A DNA stretch of 64,000 nt from positions 28,524 through 92,523 of the forward strand of contig CACXMM010000007.1 in NCBI GenBank assembly GCA_902768785.1, given 5' to 3'. The notes below the pieces were generated by a model. It was not told the DNA's origin, made no database searches, and saw only the letters and a program-made list of their open reading frames with translations. Of this stretch, positions 8,979 to 17,258 are shown one piece after another. The translations under genes and the position numbers were made by a program. The DNA is from an uncultured Prevotellaceae bacterium (lineage in GTDB: Bacteria > Bacteroidota > Bacteroidia > Bacteroidales > Bacteroidaceae). The first letter of the stretch is position 1. Each line of letters opens with the position of its first letter.

Positions 8979-9820
8979 GCCTTGAAGCTCATGTCGAGAC
9001 CTTTCACCGAATGGGTGAGCGCACCCACGGAGACGAAGTCAACGCCACACTCAGCATAGTCGCGTATCGTGTCGAAGGTGATGCCACCGCTCGATTCGGT
9101 CTCAAAACGGCCACCGATGATCTCCACCGCCTTCTTCGTGTCGGCTACGGAGAAGTTATCCAGCATGATGCGGTTCACACCACCACAGTCGAGTACCTGT
9201 TGCAACTCATCGAAGTTACGTACCTCAATCTCGATCTTCAGGTCAAGACCCTTGGCTTTCAGGTACTCATGACAGCGGTTGATGGCATTGGCGATGCCCC
9301 CAGAGAAATCCACATGGTTGTCCTTCAGGAGAATCATGTCGAACAGTCCGATGCGGTGGTTCACGCCACCACCGATCTTCACGGCCTGCTTCTCCAGCAT
9401 GCGCATACCCGGAGTGGTCTTCCTGGTGTCGAGCACATGGGTATGTGTACCCTCCAACCGTTTCACATAACGGTTCGTCATCGTAGCAATACCGCTCATG
9501 CGCTGCATGATGTTCAGCATCAGTCGTTCGGTCTGCAGCAGCGAGCGTACCTTTCCCGTTACGATCATGGCCACATCCCCTTTCTTCACCGGGGTACCAT
9601 CCTCCATCAGCACCTCAACCTGCATGGTTGGGTCGAAACGTGCGAACACCTTCTTCGCCACCTCCACGCCAGCCAGGATACCGTCCTCCTTGATGAGCAG
9701 ACGACTCTTTCCCATGGCATCCTCGGGGATGCAGCACAACGTGGTATGGTCACCGTCACCGATATCTTCGGCAAAGGAGAGATCGATCAGGCGATCTTCC
9801 AATTCATTCACAGACAACAT
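8972..9820 (-). CDS. nadC: Nicotinate-nucleotide pyrophosphorylase
   Basis: Makes nicotinate mononucleotide from quinolinate and PRPP in de novo NAD synthesis. 282 residues with the family signatures EDIGDGDHTT near residue 15, MSGIATMT near 148, TRKTTPGMRMLEKQAVKIGG near 172 and LLKDNHV near 205, and the phosphate-binding end SSGGI and VGALTHS. It is preceded by a small beta-barrel gene with 11 bp between them and overlaps the M23 gene downstream. nadA and nadB are not in the window. Confidence 0.94.
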   Translation of the reverse strand: MLSVNELEDRLIDLSFAEDIGDGDHTTLCCIPEDAMGKSRLLIKEDGILAGVEVAKKVFARFDPTMQVEVLMEDGTPVKKGDVAMIVTGKVRSLLQTERLMLNIMQRMSGIATMTNRYVKRLEGTHTHVLDTRKTTPGMRMLEKQAVKIGGGVNHRIGLFDMILLKDNHVDFSGGIANAINRCHEYLKAKGLDLKIEIEVRNFDELQQVLDCGGVNRIMLDNFSVADTKKAVEIIGGRFETESSGGITFDTIRDYAECGVDFVSVGALTHSVKGLDMSFKAC

Positions 9821-9831
9821 AGGCGTAAGGA

Positions 9832-10341
9832 TTAGAGATAAACACCGATTCCGAGTTTCAGACCGATTCTGCTGTAGTCTGAGTGTTTCTTAAAGCTCTG
9901 GTTGTAGTAAACAGAGGGCTCCACGGTGACGGTTCTGCTCAGGAAAAAGGCATAGCCCACCTCCACGCCTGGCATCACGTCGTTATAGCTCTTGAAGCCA
10001 TGTACGTAGTTCACCTTCGCACCGAGGAACAGTCCGTTCTGCTCTATGTAGTAACGTCCGCCGGCACCTGCCACAAACGAATGACACTTGTCGTCAGAGC
10101 AGTCAAGTCCCGCCTCAGCTGTGATCATCAGGTTGTCGAGGGCCAAATATCCCACATGAGCGGAACCGGCAGCCTTGAACTTGTCGATGCCGCTATAGCT
10201 CAGGTCAAGACCTGTCAGCGAGGCACCTACATAGAATTTCCCCTCCGAGAAAGGAGTCGTACTTCTGTTCGAACGATAATACTGTGCCTGAACGGCCATT
10301 GTCATCGTCAGAGCGATGAGCATCATTGCAATTTTCTTCAT
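9832..10341 (-). CDS. Small outer-membrane beta-barrel protein
   Basis: 169 residues with a clear signal peptide (MKKIAMMLIALTMTMAVQAQ). The mature part shows alternating barrel strands such as KFYVGASLTGLDLSYSG, AEAGLDCSDD and GVEVGYAFFLSRTVTVEPSVYYNQ, and ends in RIGLKLGIGVYL. The size suggests an eight-strand porin-like barrel of the OmpA or OmpX kind. It sits between nadC and cstA on the same strand, with 41 bp to cstA. Specific function unknown. Confidence 0.75.
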   Translation of the reverse strand: MKKIAMMLIALTMTMAVQAQYYRSNRSTTPFSEGKFYVGASLTGLDLSYSGIDKFKAAGSAHVGYLALDNLMITAEAGLDCSDDKCHSFVAGAGGRYYIEQNGLFLGAKVNYVHGFKSYNDVMPGVEVGYAFFLSRTVTVEPSVYYNQSFKKHSDYSRIGLKLGIGVYL

Positions 10342-10382
10342 AATCTATAGGGTTAATTAATGATTCTTCGTAATTATAATTG

Positions 10383-11813
10383 TCAATTGTTTACCTGTTT
10401 CCTGTACCACCCGCAGAACCACGCAACAGCAATGATCAGGGCTGCACCACCCACAGCATAGCCCACTGTCATGTCGAAGCCGAAGGCGTTCTTGGAGATC
10501 ATCAGGAAGGTGGAGCACACTACCGTCATGAAAAGTGCCGGCAGCAGCGTTACCCAGAAGGGTTTGCGCTCCCGCACCAGATATACCGTGATGGCCCAGA
10601 GGGTGAACACCGCCAGCGTCTGGTTTGCCCAGCCGAAGTAGCTCCATATAACATTGAAGCCATCGGGGTTCTCGATGTTATAGAACAGCAACAGCAAGGT
10701 AGCGCCGAACAGCGGAATACAGATCCATATACGTTTCATGATGGTTTTCTGCTCCAAATGGATGAACTCCGCAATGATTAGTCGTGCGGAACGCAATGCG
10801 GTGTCACCACTGGTAATCGGAGCAGCCACCACACCGAGGAGAGCGAGGATACCGCCGAAGGTTCCCAGCCATCCCTGACTCACTGTCGTCACCACCTCTG
10901 GTGCCTGCAGAGTCAGGGGCTGTCCTAATTCCTGGGCTGCCCCACCATAGAAGAAATACATCGACACCGTAGCCCAGATCAAGGCCACCAGTCCTTCGGT
11001 GATCATTGCACCGTAGAACATCGGACGTCCCATCTTCTCACTCTTCACGCAGCGTGCCATCAGTGGTGTCTGTGTGGCATGGAAGCCACTAATCGCGCCA
11101 CAGGCGATGGTAATGAACAGAGCTGGGAAGATCGGCGTGGTGAATCCCTCACCGCTGACTCCGTTGTAGAGTTCGGGCAGCGCAGGCCATTTGACAAATA
11201 GCACCGCCATCAAGGCCACGGCCATGAACAGCATGGAGATGGCAAACAAGGGGTAGATCTTTCCGATGATCTTATCGATGGGGAGCATTGTGGCAATGAT
11301 ATAGTAAACAAAGATGATACCACACCAAATATAGACCCAGGTAAGACCGTCGCTGCACATCTTACCCAAGATCAGGGCAGGACTATATACGAACACCGCA
11401 CCCACCATCATCAGCAGGAAGACGGAGAACACAAGCATCACGTTCTTCGTGGTCTTACCTAAGTAACGACCGATCAGCTCAGGCTGTCCGGCACCGCCGT
11501 TACGCATGGAGAGCATACCACTCAGATAATCGTGCACCGCACCGGCGAAGATACAACCCAATACGATCCACAGGTAGGCGGCAGGACCGAACTTCGCACC
11601 CATGATGGCACCGAAGATCGGTCCCGTTCCCGCAATGTTCAGGAACTGGATCATGAAAATCTTCCACCCAGGAAGAACGATATAATCCACACCATCGGCC
11701 TTAGCCACAGCAGGCGTGGGTCTGTCGTCAGGACCAAACACTTTCTCAATAAACTTGCCATAGACCATGTAGCCTATGACCAATGCAAAGAGACTCAGTA
11801 CAAATGTGATCAT
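10383..11813 (-). CDS. cstA: CstA family carbon-starvation transporter, short form
   Basis: An inner-membrane transporter of the CstA family, whose members take up peptides or pyruvate. The core signature NIAGTGPIFGAIMGAKFGPA lies near residue 59, followed by FAGAVHDYLSGMLSMRNGG and AISGFHATQTPLMARC. About 13 hydrophobic spans can be counted. At 476 residues it lacks much of the C-terminal half of the roughly 700-residue E. coli protein, as is usual for Bacteroidota members. Its promoter-like TACTTTTG lies on the minus strand at 11851-11858. The substrate cannot be told from sequence. Confidence 0.88.
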   Translation of the reverse strand: MITFVLSLFALVIGYMVYGKFIEKVFGPDDRPTPAVAKADGVDYIVLPGWKIFMIQFLNIAGTGPIFGAIMGAKFGPAAYLWIVLGCIFAGAVHDYLSGMLSMRNGGAGQPELIGRYLGKTTKNVMLVFSVFLLMMVGAVFVYSPALILGKMCSDGLTWVYIWCGIIFVYYIIATMLPIDKIIGKIYPLFAISMLFMAVALMAVLFVKWPALPELYNGVSGEGFTTPIFPALFITIACGAISGFHATQTPLMARCVKSEKMGRPMFYGAMITEGLVALIWATVSMYFFYGGAAQELGQPLTLQAPEVVTTVSQGWLGTFGGILALLGVVAAPITSGDTALRSARLIIAEFIHLEQKTIMKRIWICIPLFGATLLLLFYNIENPDGFNVIWSYFGWANQTLAVFTLWAITVYLVRERKPFWVTLLPALFMTVVCSTFLMISKNAFGFDMTVGYAVGGAALIIAVAWFCGWYRKQVNN

Positions 11814-11850
11814 TTTCTATGCTTGTTACGATTATACGTTTTAGATACTG

Positions 11851-11858
11851 CAAAAGTA
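11851..11858 (-). promoter_or_regulatory. cstA promoter -7 element
   Basis: CAAAAGTA on the plus strand reads TACTTTTG on the minus strand, matching TAnnTTTG, 38 bp before the cstA start. A good -33 TTTG is not seen. A second match, TATCTTTG, lies about 100 bp further upstream at 11950-11957. Confidence 0.5.
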
Positions 11859-12045
11859 CGAAAAAGATTTGATTCCATGAAATAATATCCCAACATTTTG
11901 TGCAGAATACTTCTTTCGGCATCATAAATCTGAATAATTCTGTGGTTTGCAAAGATACGCCCATCGGGAAAAACAATTAAGAACATCCTGAAATATCCTT
12001 AAACATTGATTCACATGATGACTTAAAAGAATAACAACCAGCCAA

Positions 12046-12133
12046 AAACTCATATAGTTTTACCGCATAAGTCATATAGTTTTACTGTGAAAGTCATATA
12101 GTTTTGATGTGAAAGTCATATAGTTTGATTACA
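12046..12133. repeat. 22-bp tandem array, four units
   Basis: Four consecutive units of exactly 22 bp begin at 12046, 12068, 12090 and 12112. Each contains CATATAGTTT at the same offset, usually preceded by AAGT. Two more 22-bp steps can be traced without the core. The period matches the arrays at 13893-13958 and 45413-45610, but the unit sequence differs. Confidence 0.85.
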
Positions 12134-12174
12134 AAAAAGGCATCATTAATTGTCGTTTTTCACTTGCCAAAATC

Positions 12175-12273
12175 TCCTCGCCGAGGTGAAGGCTTCAAGG
12201 CCCCATACCTATCCCCCTAAGAGGGGGGGATAGTATGGATGGGGCCGAATGAAGCTACCTTCACCGAGGCGGT
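12175..12273. repeat. Long near-perfect inverted repeat (about 99 bp)
   Basis: The left arm begins CTCGCCGAGGTGAAGG and the right arm ends CCTTCACCGAGGCGG. Both contain GGCCCCAT or its complement, and the centre is CTATCCCCC, a few bases, then GGGGGATAG. The two arms of about 48 bp are complementary with only a few mismatches. The hairpin has no T tail and lies between divergent promoters, so it is not an ordinary terminator for either gene. Confidence 0.8.
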
Positions 12274-12319
12274 TTAGAAAAAAACTTGAAGCAGGTTGTT
12301 AAAAGTCGAAGTTTTTTAG

Positions 12320-12327
12320 TACTTTTG
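12320..12327 (+). promoter_or_regulatory. Promoter -7 element of the GH10-like gene
   Basis: TACTTTTG followed by CACCG lies 63 bp before the start at 12390. A weak TTG 21 bp upstream could serve as the -33 element. Confidence 0.55.
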
Positions 12328-12389
12328 CACCGTCAAAGTAAGAGTGCAGTCTTTCCATCCTGCAACCTTAACAACCAAGAGAGTGTGTT

Positions 12390-13865
12390 ATGAAGAGAAT
12401 TCTATTGCTCATTATATTGCTCCTCACAACAGGAACAGCCCTGGAAACCATGGCACAGGCAAAGGCCAGATACGGTTCTCAGCCACTATCAGCCGACCGT
12501 GAAATCCGAGCAGTTTGGCTTACCACTATCGGTGGTATCGACTGGCCCCGCCATTATGCCAATGCTGCCAACCCCTCCACCATCGAACAGCAGAAACGCG
12601 AGCTGACGAACATGCTCGACCGATTGAAAGCAGTGAACATCAATACCATCTTACTCCAAACCCGTATTCGCGGCAGTGTTATCTACCCCTCGAAACTGGA
12701 GCCCTGGGACGGCTGTCTGTCAGGGAAACCAGGGGTAAGCCCCGGCTATGACCCACTGCGTTTCGCTATCGAAGAATGTCATAAAAGAGGAATGGAGATT
12801 CACGCCTGGGTAGTAACCATTCCCATGGGAAAATGGAACGGGATCGGCTGTCAGCAGATGCGCCGCAAAAGTCCCTCTCTTCTAAGGAAGATCGGAGAGG
12901 ATGGATACCTAAACCCAGAGCTACCACAAACCGCTGATATCATTGCAGATATATGCGCTGAGATAACGAAAAACTATAACATCGATGGAATCCATCTCGA
13001 CTATATCCGATATCCCGAGAATTGGAAGATGCGCGTGAGTAAGCAACAAGGACGGGAGAATATTACAAGAATCGTCAGAAAAATTCACAGTAGAATCAAA
13101 GCCATCAAACCGCAGGTGAAACTGTCATGCTCTCCTCTTGGAAAGCACGACGATCTCACCCGTTATCCCTCCCGGGGATGGAACGCCCGCACCACCGTCT
13201 GTCAGGATGCACAGATGTGGCTTCGTACAGGATTGATGGACCAACTCTACCCGATGCTCTATTTCAAGGACAACAACTTCTACCCTTTCGCCATCGACTG
13301 GATGGAACAGAGTTACACAGGACAAGTTGCAGCAGGACTAGCCGTATATCTCCTTGACCGCAGAGAGGGCAACTGGAAGATTGATGAGGTGAAACGACAG
13401 CTAAACATATGCCGTCAGCTAGGACTCGGACAGTGCTTTTTCCGCGCCAAGTTCCTGTTAGACAACCACCAGGGCATCTACGACTACCTGCGCATCTTCA
13501 ACTACGCACAAAACGGAATGGAACGCATGGGCTTCCCCCATTTCTCCGAAAGTACGGCTGAAGCCAACACGGTGAGAGCCACATATATGCGTCCTTCCAC
13601 CAAAGGAGTCCATCCCAAACGGATACGGCAGGATCTCCCATGGATTGAGGACAACGGTCAATATGCAATCCTACCCGACAAATCCATGGAGCTCGACACC
13701 GACATGATCCTCGTAAAGGCACTTGCCGGGAATGCCGTCACCACATTGATGCGCCGTGGGAACCATCTTGATGTTAGCACGTTACAAAACGGCATGTATG
13801 TGCTATACACCCTTGACCAGCGGGGAAAGACGCACCGACTGGCTTTTATAAAAAAGGGGGAGTGA
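12390..13865 (+). CDS. Exported family 10-like glycosyl hydrolase (GHL10)
   Basis: 491 residues with a signal peptide (ILLLIILLLTTGTALETMAQA). The start REIRAVWLTTIGGIDWP, followed by INTILLQTRIRGSVIYPS and GMEIHAWVVTIPMGKW near residues 135-150 and NIDGIHLDYIRYPENW near 200, is diagnostic of the GH10-like (DUF187) TIM-barrel family. A beta-rich tail of about 90 residues closes the protein. These enzymes are thought to act on cell-surface or envelope polysaccharides, but the substrate is not established. It has its own promoter and is monocistronic here. Confidence 0.85.
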   Translation: MKRILLLIILLLTTGTALETMAQAKARYGSQPLSADREIRAVWLTTIGGIDWPRHYANAANPSTIEQQKRELTNMLDRLKAVNINTILLQTRIRGSVIYPSKLEPWDGCLSGKPGVSPGYDPLRFAIEECHKRGMEIHAWVVTIPMGKWNGIGCQQMRRKSPSLLRKIGEDGYLNPELPQTADIIADICAEITKNYNIDGIHLDYIRYPENWKMRVSKQQGRENITRIVRKIHSRIKAIKPQVKLSCSPLGKHDDLTRYPSRGWNARTTVCQDAQMWLRTGLMDQLYPMLYFKDNNFYPFAIDWMEQSYTGQVAAGLAVYLLDRREGNWKIDEVKRQLNICRQLGLGQCFFRAKFLLDNHQGIYDYLRIFNYAQNGMERMGFPHFSESTAEANTVRATYMRPSTKGVHPKRIRQDLPWIEDNGQYAILPDKSMELDTDMILVKALAGNAVTTLMRRGNHLDVSTLQNGMYVLYTLDQRGKTHRLAFIKKGE

Positions 13866-13892
13866 TTTTGATGGGTTTGATTGAAACATGAC

Positions 13893-13958
13893 AAATGTCG
13901 TTTTTGAAGTCAAAAACATTGTTTCCGCAACCTAAAAACAACGTTTTCAGAAAAATAG
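13893..13958. repeat. 22-bp tandem array, three units
   Basis: Units start at 13893, 13915 and 13937. Their cores are TGTCGTTTTTG, CATTGTTTCCG and CAACGTTTTCAG, each flanked by runs of A. They resemble the later units of the array at 45413-45610 (CGACGTTTTT and CGCCGTTTTC). A looser inverted copy of ACGTTTTCAGA follows at about 13992-14001. Confidence 0.7.
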
Positions 13959-14072
13959 ATGCACGCTCATTTTTCTTCCACAAACACTCTTCTGAAAACG
14001 TGCCACTGAAAAAATAGCTTCTAAAATACATAATTAAACGCGCACGCGCTTGCATGGATGAAGATTTATTTG

Positions 14073-14080
14073 TAACTTTG
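14073..14080 (+). promoter_or_regulatory. purU promoter -7 element
   Basis: TAACTTTG followed by CATCC is a strong match. It lies only 8 bp before the ATG at 14089, so transcription would start at or after that codon. This favours translation of purU from 14137. Confidence 0.6.
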
Positions 14081-14136
14081 CATCCGATATGAACAAGAGA
14101 GAATTGAACAATCAGCTAAAGACAGGTAAAGAAGGA

Positions 14137-15000
14137 ATGAAACCCACAGCTATTATGCTTCTGCATTGCCCAGATCAGCCTGGCATCATTGCAGAAATCA
14201 CCAAGTTCATCACGGATAACAACGGTAACATCGTCTATCTCGACCAATATGTTGACCGTCAGGATGGTGTTTTCTTCATGCGCATTGAATGGGAGCTTGA
14301 TAACTTCCTCGTGCCTCGTGATAAAATTGAAGAGTATGTCGAAACACTCTATGCCCAGCGGTACCAGATGACTTTCAGTCTGTACTATAATGACGAGAAG
14401 CCACGCATGGCCATCTTCGTGTCGAAAATGAGCCATTGTCTGTACGACTTGTTGGCACGTTGGAAGGCAGGAGAATTTGATGTGGAGATACCTTGTATCA
14501 TCTCCAACCATGAAGACCTCCGTTACGTGGCACTGCAGTTCGGCATTCCCTACTACGTGTGGAGCATAAAGAAAGACCATTCTAACAAGGCCGAGGTGGA
14601 AGCCGAGGAAATGGCGCTGCTCAAGGAGAAGAAAGTGACTTTCATCGTACTGGCCCGTTACATGCAGATCATCAGCGACGAGATGATTGCCAACTACCCC
14701 CACCACATCATCAACATCCACCACTCGTTCCTGCCTGCCTTCATCGGAGCAAAACCCTATCATCAGGCATGGGAGCGTGGTGTGAAGATTATCGGAGCTA
14801 CCAGTCATTATGTGACAGCAGACTTAGATGCAGGACCGATCATCGAGCAGGATGTGACGCGCATCACCCATAAGGACACGCCAGAGAGTCTGGTGCTCAA
14901 AGGCAAGGATCTGGAAAAGATTGTGCTCTCGCATGCCGTATCCAAACATATCCAACGGAAAATTCTCACCTATAACAACAAGACGATTATTTTTAGTTGA
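14137..15000 (+). CDS. purU: Formyltetrahydrofolate deformylase
   Basis: Hydrolyses 10-formyl-THF to formate and THF. 287 residues from the ATG at 14137 (MKPTAIMLLHCPDQPGIIAE). An N-terminal ACT domain (about 1-80) is followed by a formyltransferase domain with NIHHSFLPAFIGAKPYHQA and TSHYVTADLDAGPIIEQD, which carry the catalytic Asn, His and Asp. I chose 14137 over the ATG at 14089 because the -7 box at 14073-14080 places the transcript start about there, and the family begins at this point. The next gene is hisH, after an 80-bp spacer. Confidence 0.93.
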   Translation: MKPTAIMLLHCPDQPGIIAEITKFITDNNGNIVYLDQYVDRQDGVFFMRIEWELDNFLVPRDKIEEYVETLYAQRYQMTFSLYYNDEKPRMAIFVSKMSHCLYDLLARWKAGEFDVEIPCIISNHEDLRYVALQFGIPYYVWSIKKDHSNKAEVEAEEMALLKEKKVTFIVLARYMQIISDEMIANYPHHIINIHHSFLPAFIGAKPYHQAWERGVKIIGATSHYVTADLDAGPIIEQDVTRITHKDTPESLVLKGKDLEKIVLSHAVSKHIQRKILTYNNKTIIFS

Positions 15001-15080
15001 GAAGCAAGAGGCAAAAGATGGGGACCGCGCACAGATCATTCGACCAATTCGTCTAATTCTTAGAGAAGAAAAAAATCAAA

Positions 15081-15686
15081 ATGAACGTAGCTATCGTAAA
15101 ATATAATGCAGGAAACGTCTATTCCGTGGTGAACGCCGTCAGACGACTGGGCATTGAGCCTGTGCTCACCGACGACCCTCAGGTACTGCGCCATGCCAGT
15201 CATGTGATCTTTCCAGGACAGGGAGAGGCACGGGGCGCCATGGAATACCTGCATGCCCACGGTCTGACGAAGGTGATCCGATCTCTGAAGCAACCGGTAT
15301 TGGGAATCTGCATCGGACAGCAACTGCTGTGCCGCCATTCTGAAGAAGGTGACGTGGATTGCATCGGCGTCTTCGATGTGGATGTGAAACGTTTCCGTCC
15401 GCAACGTCACGAAGACAAAGTGCCCGCCATGGGATGGAATTGTTTGGAGGTGAGAGGAGAGAAGCAAGAAAAGGGACACCTGTTTGCAGGACTGGAGGAT
15501 GATCCCTATGTGTATTTCGTACACAGCTATTACGTCCCCCTTTGTGAGCACACCCTTGCCGTGGCCGACTACATCCTGCCCTACTCCGCTGCCCTGCACA
15601 AGGACAATTTCTACACATGCCAGTTCCACCCAGAGAAAAGCGGAAAGGTTGGAGAACAGATCCTTAAGAACTTTTTGGGTCTTTGA
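15081..15686 (+). CDS. hisH: Imidazole glycerol phosphate synthase, glutaminase subunit
   Basis: Supplies ammonia from glutamine to HisF. 201 residues. The class I amidotransferase triad is intact: Cys77 in LGICIGQQ, and His183 and Glu185 in QFHPEKSG. The start MNVAIVKYNAGNVYSVVNA is typical. It opens the second his cluster (hisH, hisA, hisF, hisIE) about 9.3 kb from hisGDC. The upstream spacer ends in the same module seen before hisD. The hisH-hisA spacer contains TTGAACATTGAACATT, a short member of the TTTGAAC repeat family. Confidence 0.94.
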   Translation: MNVAIVKYNAGNVYSVVNAVRRLGIEPVLTDDPQVLRHASHVIFPGQGEARGAMEYLHAHGLTKVIRSLKQPVLGICIGQQLLCRHSEEGDVDCIGVFDVDVKRFRPQRHEDKVPAMGWNCLEVRGEKQEKGHLFAGLEDDPYVYFVHSYYVPLCEHTLAVADYILPYSAALHKDNFYTCQFHPEKSGKVGEQILKNFLGL

Positions 15687-15719
15687 ACATTGAACATTGG
15701 GCATTCTGAATGAAGAATT

Positions 15720-16463
15720 ATGAATAATATAGAACTGATACCTGCTATCGACATCATCGACGGGAAATGCGTGCGACTGACCAAAGGCGACTACGACCAG
15801 AAAACGGTGTATCGCGACGACCCGGCAGAGGTGGCACAGGAGTTCGAAGAGATGGGATTCAAACGTCTCCATGTCGTTGACCTCGACGGTGCCAAATCGA
15901 AGCATATCGTGAATGTTGATGTACTCCGACGTATCACGTCGGATACGAACCTGATAGTGGACTTCGGAGGCGGCATCAAGACCGAGGAGGATATCCGCAT
16001 CGCCTTCGAGAACGGCGCAGCCATGGTGACGGTGGGAAGCATCGCCGTGACACAGCCTGATCTCTTTCTCTCATGGATTGAGCGGTTCGGTGCCGACAAG
16101 ATGATCCTGGGTGCCGATGTACGCAATGGCATGATCAGCATCAATGGCTGGAAAGAAGACTCCAACGAAGCACTGCTCCCCTTCCTGAAGAAATACGTGG
16201 AACACGGTGTGAAAAACGTGCTCTGTACAGAGATCTCGAAAGACGGTACACTGGGCGGTCCTGCCATCCCTCTCTATCAGGAGATCATGGCAGCCTATCC
16301 CAGTCTGCATCTCATCGCCAGCGGTGGAGTGTCGTGCACCGATGATATCCTGGAGCTGCAGCGCAAAGGAATTCCTGCTGTGGTGTTCGGTAAGGCTTTC
16401 TATGAAGGCCGCATCGATATCTCCCAGCTACAAACAACCCTATCAATCCCATTCATCCCATGA
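15720..16463 (+). CDS. hisA: ProFAR isomerase
   Basis: 1-(5-phosphoribosyl)-5-[(5-phosphoribosylamino)methylideneamino]imidazole-4-carboxamide isomerase, a TIM barrel of 247 residues. Catalytic Asp11 in [14 protein letters not shown], the second acid in ILGADVRNG (about 130) and the phosphate sites VDFGGGIK and IASGGVS are present. The stop overlaps the hisF start by four bases (ATGA at 16460-16463). The last residues (LSIPFIP) are encoded by the ATCAATCCCATTCATCCC repeat, so the natural C-terminus appears to have been replaced by spacer sequence. Confidence 0.94.
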   Translation: MNNIELIPAIDIIDGKCVRLTKGDYDQKTVYRDDPAEVAQEFEEMGFKRLHVVDLDGAKSKHIVNVDVLRRITSDTNLIVDFGGGIKTEEDIRIAFENGAAMVTVGSIAVTQPDLFLSWIERFGADKMILGADVRNGMISINGWKEDSNEALLPFLKKYVEHGVKNVLCTEISKDGTLGGPAIPLYQEIMAAYPSLHLIASGGVSCTDDILELQRKGIPAVVFGKAFYEGRIDISQLQTTLSIPFIP

Positions 16464-17224
16464 ACAAAGGATTAGCCAAAAGAATTGTTCCGTGCCTCGA
16501 TGTAAAAGACGGGCAGACCGTAAAAGGAACCAATTTCGTAAACCTGCGCCATGCCGGTGATCCGGTAGAGCTGGGAAAAGCCTACAGTGAGCAAGGTGCC
16601 GATGAACTGGTGTTCCTCGATATCACCGCCTCGTTCGAAGGGCGCAAGACATTCACAGAGATGGTGACTCGGGTGGCAGAGACCATCAACATCCCCTTCA
16701 CCGTGGGAGGAGGAATCAACGCATTGGAAGATGTGGAAAGACTGCTCTATGCCGGTGCCGATAAGATCAGTATTAACTCTGCTGCCATCCGACAGCCTGC
16801 CCTGATCGATGAGATCACCCGACGATTCGGATCACAGGTATGTGTCTGCGCCATCGATGCCCGTCTGGATCCCGACGGATGGCATTGCTACGTGAAAGGT
16901 GGTCGGGAACGGGTGGAGCTGGGTCTCTTCGACTGGGCACACGAAGTACAGGAACGGGGAGCCGGTGAAATCCTGTTCACCAGTATGAATCACGATGGTG
17001 TGAAGGCTGGCTATGCCAACGAAGCTTTAGCACAACTGGCCGACAACCTGAGTATCCCCATCATCGCCAGTGGAGGTGCAGGGAAGATGGAGGATTTCCG
17101 TGATGTGTTCATCAAGGGCAAGGCCGATGCAGCCCTGGCAGCCAGTGTCTTCCACTTTGGTGAAATCCCCATCCTGACACTGAAAGCCTATCTCCATGAT
17201 GAAGGAATCAACGTGAGAATGTGA
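16460..17224 (+). CDS. hisF: Imidazole glycerol phosphate synthase, cyclase subunit
   Basis: Uses ammonia from HisH to make imidazole glycerol phosphate and AICAR. 254 residues forming a TIM barrel. [15 protein letters not shown] near the N-terminus carries the catalytic Asp (about 14), and the second acid lies in [12 protein letters not shown] (about 130-140). FTVGGGIN and [13 protein letters not shown] form the phosphate sites. The start overlaps hisA by four bases. Confidence 0.95.
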   Translation: MNKGLAKRIVPCLDVKDGQTVKGTNFVNLRHAGDPVELGKAYSEQGADELVFLDITASFEGRKTFTEMVTRVAETINIPFTVGGGINALEDVERLLYAGADKISINSAAIRQPALIDEITRRFGSQVCVCAIDARLDPDGWHCYVKGGRERVELGLFDWAHEVQERGAGEILFTSMNHDGVKAGYANEALAQLADNLSIPIIASGGAGKMEDFRDVFIKGKADAALAASVFHFGEIPILTLKAYLHDEGINVRM

Positions 17225-17258
17225 TAGCATTCAGATTAATCAGAGAAACCAGAGAAAA

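Larger units (their letters stand above)
11814..12389. other. Divergent intergenic region cstA / GH10-like
   Basis: A 576-bp gap between divergent genes. It holds, in order: a minus-strand -7 box for cstA (11851-11858), a second minus-strand TATCTTTG at 11950-11957, a four-unit 22-bp array (12046-12133), a long hairpin (12175-12273) and the plus-strand promoter of the hydrolase (-7 box at 12320-12327). No coding sequence is convincing. Confidence 0.7.

Noticed and set aside
8966-9835. 289-codon frame on the plus strand opposite nadC
   Set aside because: It is His- and Thr-rich, the usual antisense shadow of a conserved gene, and has no start context or domain.
12175-12273. Hairpin as a shared terminator
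   Set aside because: The flanking genes read away from it and there is no T run on either side.
15060-15905. 281-codon minus-strand frame across hisH and hisA
   Set aside because: It spans two conserved plus-strand genes and their spacer, and its composition is that of an antisense frame.
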